DNA from: Euperipatoides rowelli
Lineage: Eukaryota; Onychophora; Udeonychophora; Euonychophora; Peripatopsidae
DNA: 10,334 nucleotides
Assembly (NCBI GenBank): GCA_003024985.2
Contig: PXIH01S0001313.1
Reading direction: 5' to 3' (one strand)
The notes beneath the pieces are model-generated. The model saw only the letters and a program-made list of their open reading frames with translations, had not been told where the DNA came from and ran no database searches. Each line of letters starts with the position of its first letter. Position 1 is the stretch's first letter. Below are positions 6,464 to 10,334 of this stretch, piece after piece. A program made the position numbers and the translations under genes.

Positions 6464-8230
6464 CTAAAACAAAATCAATAATTTTATATATGGTCAAGAA
6501 AGAGTTTTCAATACAGAATATATAACATCTACATGATTTGAATGTTTAACAATCATAATAATAAAAGAAACTAAATGGTACTTATTTGATTTGATTTACA
6601 TTGTATATTTAATGTTTAATATACAGTAGCTTATAAAAACAAGACAGCAACTAAATTACTAATAAAGACATAAGTAAGTGAAATCATGAATTTATATAGA
6701 TCATTAAACACGGTTGAAAATAGTGTCTCTGTTAATTTGGAATAAATTATTTTGTCCCTAATCAAAATTAATTTAGCTTTTTATATTATCAATATTATGA
6801 CAAAAAATATAGGCTAAATAAAAGTTCTATTAACAGCTAGAGACCTCAAATTTTAAAATTTTCATCTGATATAATGTTTTTAATCTTATACTTCATTAAA
6901 AAGCAAATATACTGTGATTTTTTAATTTTTATTTTTCGGGATAACAATGTTAATTTTTTACAGTGATCATAGAATTTGCCACAATTCATAAATAATGTAC
7001 AACAAGTCTTAGTAGTATTTAAGAAAATCAAATTGCTGTTTTTTTTTGTAAATTAATTTAGACCTATTTAATAATTAATTTATTTATTAAATAATTGTAA
7101 AAATAAATTTAAAAAAAAACAACCATTAGTGAAGAATAAATTTGAAAAAAAAAAATAAAATTATCAATAATAATCATATTACAAACACCTTGTGATTTTT
7201 TTAAAACAAAAAATAAAATGACGAAAATTGTATCAAAAACACACATTAGTGTATAAAATAATTGCTAATTTGCTATAGATGATTTAACTAATTTATAAGC
7301 ACAGGAAATTTATTCAACCATAAATTCTCATGCCTTTATTAAAATGATGGGGGAGGGGAAGGATAAGTATTAAAAAAAAAAAAATAGAAATAAACAGATT
7401 ACAAAAACATTAATTTATAGTACAGTGTTAATAATAACTAAATAAATTATTTGTAGCATAATGGCCAATTATATTAAAAAAAATCTACCTTTTTTTTAAT
7501 GTTTGAGGTATTTTTTCCAAGTTCTTAATTTTATACATTTTACGATTTATTTATTGTTGTTAGGCTATGATCCTCCTTAAATAAAAAAAAAAACTAGGAA
7601 ATTTAGACTTAACAATACTGTATTTATGGAGTGGAAATTAAAATTTAAATAAAGTTGTGATTGTAAGAAATAATCTTCTTAATTTAGTCTTTTTCATATC
7701 TTATAAACTATAAAATTACAACAACAAAAAAATTATTGNGTGGGAAAATTGTTTCAAAATTTTGATTCACTAAGGTCTGTTAAATATTATAGAATTGTCA
7801 TTTTTATATTATTTAGATTGCACTAGGTGGTGCAGAATGCAGCAAATCTTTCTCTAATCCAGTCATTCATTAATCTTGCATCTTGTAAAAAAAATTATAA
7901 TCAATTTACAGTACATTGACATTTTTATCAAATAAATAAATAAGACTATATTTTCTTGTAAAAGACCAATTTGATGTCTTAAAAATATATTACACAAAGA
8001 TAGGGGGAAATAAATATTAAAGAATGGATCAAAAGGAATAATTACTGTATAAAAGAAATCAATAATGTAATTAAATATGAAAAAGAGAATAATTATTGAT
8101 GATAAAAAAATTTAATAAAATACTTAAAGGAATAAAATATAATTTAAATATGTACTGTAAATATGCAGAAAAATGAATGTTAAAACATAAGCAAAGCTAT
8201 AAATAAATAAAAGCATAACTCATCTGGAAT
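6464..8230. other. Long AT-rich non-coding stretch, probably intron
   Basis: Mostly low-complexity A+T sequence with homopolymer runs (for example a 13-base A run at 7372-7384) and a purine-rich patch near 7347-7366 (GGGGGAGGGGAAGG). A 61-codon minus-strand frame (6846-7031) shows only compositional bias and is not credited. The single coding-like item is the remnant at 7823-7888. One N at 7739. Confidence 0.5.
7823..7888 (-). pseudogene. Short coding-like remnant or terminal exon, origin unknown
   Basis: The minus-strand frame reads LQDARLMNDWIRERFAAFCT and one more Thr before TAG. Trp, Arg, Ala and Cys in a row stand out against the surrounding AT-rich noise. A T-rich acceptor-like sequence ending ACAAG lies at its 5' edge. 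The WIRE...AFC pattern recalls the start of BED- or other Cys-finger transposon-derived proteins, but the match is too short to assign. It could be a transposon scrap, a last exon of an unseen gene, or chance. Confidence 0.25.
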
Positions 8231-8440
8231 CTTATATATTAATACGTGAAGGGAAAACTTTGGATCCCTTTTAAGAATATTGGGCGCACGGAGGAGTGTG
8301 AGATTTGGTAGAGTTAAAGTTTATATGGAGAGGGAGTGCAATGAGCTAAAATTTATATATAATATTAAAACATTCATTGTTTAGCGTTGTGGCGGCTTTT
8401 TACAAAGGAAATTTTCTTATTGGTCGAATTTCGACCAACA
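8231..8440 (+). repeat. Probable dispersed repeat (transposon remnant)
   Basis: The composition changes sharply here, with patches such as TTAATACGTGAAGGGAAAAC, GGATCCCTTTT and GCGCACGGAGGAGTGTGAG. The order of these patches resembles a high-copy non-coding repeat that I remember from insect genomes. I cannot recall its class and could not check it. The segment ends with a strong palindrome (8420-8438), which may be an element end. No coding frame is supported, and the outer boundaries are approximate. Confidence 0.45.
8420..8438. repeat. Near-perfect palindrome TTGGTCGAATTTCGACCAA
   Basis: Perfect 9-base arms (TTGGTCGAA / TTCGACCAA) flank a single central T. Two CpG sites in otherwise AT-rich DNA make chance occurrence less likely. 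It may be a transposon terminus or a protein-binding site. Confidence 0.6.
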
Positions 8441-8729
8441 CTGGATTACTAGTCACACATTATATCTTCAATTAGGCTTCGAGTAAAGAAAATAATAACA
8501 ATAGTAAATAAACCTTTTAACCAAATTAAGCTGGAGCGTCAACTTTCGATCTTCACAGTTTGTATGTGTAAAAAGAGGATAAAATGGAAAGGAAAAAAGA
8601 AAAAATATGGAAGGTAATTTGAACAGGATTTTCAGCAAAAATATAACTTTAGCCAACTTGCTCATCCACGTTTGTAATAGGGTTATGTGACTAAGAACAT
8701 CCTTGAGGTACTTAAATATTATTATGCTA
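8441..8729. other. Stretch of intermediate base composition with no supported gene
   Basis: This is less AT-rich than the DNA to its left. The 88-codon minus-strand frame covering 8468-8734 is Leu/Ile/Phe/Lys-rich, with no recognisable domain. It could be a spurious hydrophobic frame, and no splice or promoter evidence supports it. Confidence 0.4.
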
Positions 8730-9240
8730 AGCAAGATCTAAGAGTAGGAAAGATGAAGAGCTAGAGAACGGTTCAAAGATAAGAGGTTCTTCAGACCCAA
8801 AGGCATCTCCACTTAAGTAAAACTAATTACGATGAAATGTATAATTGCATAGGAAATAACTAATCGGCTCAACCGATTGTTCGAACATGCTGCAAAAGAT
8901 ATAGAACATGCTGTTAGAATATATTTAGAAAGAACTAAATATGAAGCCGGCAGCATAAGATGTATGGTCATAAGAACTAGGCTGCATCAATGCAGACCTA
9001 CAGTACACAGATATAATAAAAGTGTCAAGGTGTAGCTGTTTGTCTAACCATCTTCTCCCTGCTTCCTGGAGTACTATTTATCCAACAGCCAGAGACGTGT
9101 CAAGCCAGGAATTCCGCCGCCGAATAGAACACGTGAAACATGGATAGCACAGTGAGCGTGTGAAGTCTGCCTTGGATGTTTGCCAATGCCAGCCCCATCT
9201 AGGCATTGATGCCCGACTTTGATCGCCGAGTCTGAAGTAA
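8730..9240. other. Less AT-rich, CpG-containing tract of unknown nature
   Basis: This is the most balanced sequence in the window. It includes a CCGCCGCCG patch near 9114-9122, CACGTG at 9131-9136 and scattered CpGs at 9095-9245. Several frames are open. On plus, 8853-9036 includes RLNRLFEHAAKDIEHAVRIY, and about 8731-8817 includes SKSRKDEELENGSKIRGSSD. On minus, two frames below 9232 stay open for about 50 codons. None matches a family I know, and open frames are expected when G+C rises. A pyrimidine-rich tract lies at 9039-9067, and a donor-like GAA|GTAAGA spans 9234-9242. It could be a first exon or promoter region, or a transposon fragment. Confidence 0.35.
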
Positions 9241-9571
9241 GACCGTTCCATTATATTCTTAGAAACTAAGAATTACAGTAAATATCCTAATTTGCAAGAT
9301 TCATGTCTTATCTAAAGCGCTAGCGAGAATGTATTCTATCATTTACAAGCAAGTCTAATAATATATTAATTTTTATATATTTGTGTACATCTCTATTATT
9401 TTGGATTATACACCTATATATTATATTGCCTCATTACCCGCACTCTAATCTCCCTATGACATCACATGTACCTTAATAGGCTCCCTTGGCTCATTATATC
9501 ATTCGGAGCCCGTCACACCCGGTACACACACACATATCGGTTGTTCCGCTTATACATTTTGTTCATTTCAG
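9241..9571. other. AT-rich spacer or possible intron before the candidate plus-strand exon
   Basis: The stretch lies between the donor-like site at 9237 and the acceptor at 9571, so it could be an intron of about 335 bases. It contains a CACACACA run near 9525-9533 and no open frame of interest. Confidence 0.3.
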
Positions 9572-9699
9572 ATTATCTACTCTAGGAATGTGACAATGGA
9601 GCTTGCTAATGATAGAAACCGGAAGAAAAACCTAAATCACGGAATCACCGCTATCATGGATCTTTCAAACTGCCGCAAGAACGGGGGCCGAATAAATTG
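9572..9699 (+). CDS. Candidate plus-strand exon with a start codon, product unknown
   Basis: A good acceptor (TTTTGTTCATTTCAG, ending at 9571) and a donor (TTG|GTAAAC at 9700) bound 128 bases in which only one frame is open. The ATG at 9596-9598 has A at -3 and G at +4, a favourable initiation context. From it the frame reads MELANDRNRKKNLNHGITAI and continues MDLSNCRKNGG; it would end in phase 2. If unspliced, the frame meets TAA at 9701 and makes only 35 residues. The composition is balanced and unlike its AT-rich flanks. I do not recognise the protein, and no compatible next exon was found before the window ends. It may be a first coding exon, part of a non-coding RNA, or a transposon scrap. 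Confidence 0.3.
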
Positions 9700-10334
9700 G
9701 TAAACATTATTGCATTTGCCTAACTCAAATCACCAGATAAATGACAACCGTCTTCTTCTTCATATTTCCTTAATCAGGTTATAACATTTTTATAATTGCC
9801 TCTCCCATAGCTACAGTATGTTCAAAATACTGGTACTATAAACTCATTTACTGTTTATTAAAATACCAAACTCTTTCAATGAACTGATTTATATTTAACT
9901 ATTAAATTATGTTTCACTAGTAACAATAAAAACTTCAACTAAAAATCAATCAAAATTTTCAAATCCTTATAAAATTGAACCCTTGCAATTCTTTGATTAT
10001 TCAATAAGAAACTGTAATAACATACCTGTTTTACTCAAAATCATTAGTTTAGAATTTTCCACATTAACACCATCAAATTAAATACAAGCTGTATTTACTT
10101 CTGGAAATCCATAATATCCAGTTTTTTTTTTTAAAAAATGCTGGTTTTTGGATCCAAAGCGCAATATTTAGCCTGAGAGGTAAACATTCTCTGCATTATA
10201 TAATAGAACCAATACTTATCTCTTAAGATAGCTATAATAAATAACAGTGTACAATATTTATAATAGTGTGTTAAAGGTCAAATGTAATGGATTTTTTTTA
10301 GTTTTTAATATTATTGATTTTTAAAGATATTTAC
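9700..10334. other. AT-rich non-coding stretch at the right edge
   Basis: No gene is supported. On the minus strand a donor-like ACAG|GTATG (10021-10029) follows a short frame reading MILSKT from an ATG at 10042-10044. It could be the end of a first exon of the minus-strand gene, but nothing else supports it. T runs near 10122-10133 and AT-rich sequence fill the rest. Confidence 0.4.

Noticed and set aside
6846-7031. 61-codon minus-strand open frame
   Set aside because: Low-complexity Lys/Ile/Leu composition with nothing to support expression.
8468-8734. 88-codon minus-strand hydrophobic open frame
   Set aside because: The Leu/Phe/Ile stretches could mimic a membrane protein, but T/A-rich codons produce these automatically. 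No signal, domain or splice evidence.
8760-8790. B-box-like GGTTCAAAGAT considered as tRNA or SINE promoter
   Set aside because: No matching A box at the right distance and no cloverleaf can be drawn.
9050-9240. Two minus-strand frames of about 50 codons in the less AT-rich tract, below an acceptor-like TTACTTCAG
   Set aside because: Two overlapping frames on one strand and others on the opposite strand are equally open, which is what higher G+C produces. No donor or family match distinguishes any of them.
10026-10044. Possible minus-strand first exon ending at a GTATG donor
   Set aside because: Only six codons from ATG. Its phase (1) does not fit the phase-0 start of the exon at 6386-6463, and no other evidence exists.
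1-10334. CRISPR array, bacterial operons, rRNA or tRNA genes
   Set aside because: No regularly spaced repeats, no ribosome-binding sites ahead of long frames, and no conserved RNA-gene sequence were seen. The spliced, transposon-rich layout is eukaryotic.

Overview
This is an AT-rich, gene-poor piece of animal genomic DNA, most likely from an arthropod and possibly an insect. It has no bacterial gene layout. Coding potential appears as short segments bounded by spliceosomal GT/AG sites, separated by long AT-rich introns or intergenic DNA, and several decayed transposable elements are present. The arthropod guess rests on remembered relatives of two repeats here (the decayed zinc-finger family at 440-1391 and the dispersed repeat near 8231-8440). 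No database search was possible. Five single undetermined bases (N) lie at 4717, 4730, 4950, 6343 and 7739.

Layout, left to right. (1) At 440-1391 on the plus strand is a heavily mutated but clearly recognisable copy of a multi-copy, uncharacterised invertebrate protein family with Cys-Cys finger motifs. It is broken by about six frameshifts and at least seven stop codons, and it ends abruptly. (2) At 1988-2054 and 6386-6463 on the minus strand are two likely exons of a host gene encoding a serine-rich, probably disordered protein. Their intron phases fit (0/0), so they may join directly; a third candidate exon at 6155-6223 is weaker. (3) Inside the roughly 4.3 kb intron between them lies a nested insertion. 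A piggyBac-type element (3394-4823, TTAA target duplications) has canonical asymmetric ends and keeps the cysteine-rich tail of its transposase. It was later invaded by a 795-bp hAT-type element (3505-4299) with an 8-bp target duplication. (4) From 6464 to about 8230 the DNA is low-complexity and AT-rich, with one small coding-like remnant on the minus strand (7823-7888). (5) At 8231-8440 is a probable dispersed repeat containing a near-perfect palindrome. (6) At about 8730-9240 is a markedly less AT-rich, CpG-containing tract of unknown nature. It is followed by a candidate plus-strand exon (9572-9699) with good splice sites and a well-placed ATG. (7) The rest, to 10334, is featureless AT-rich DNA.

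I see no operon or interacting set of genes. The window reads as introns of one minus-strand host gene that have collected transposons and pseudogenes of different ages. The most informative items are the decayed zinc-finger family copy and the nested hAT-in-piggyBac structure.
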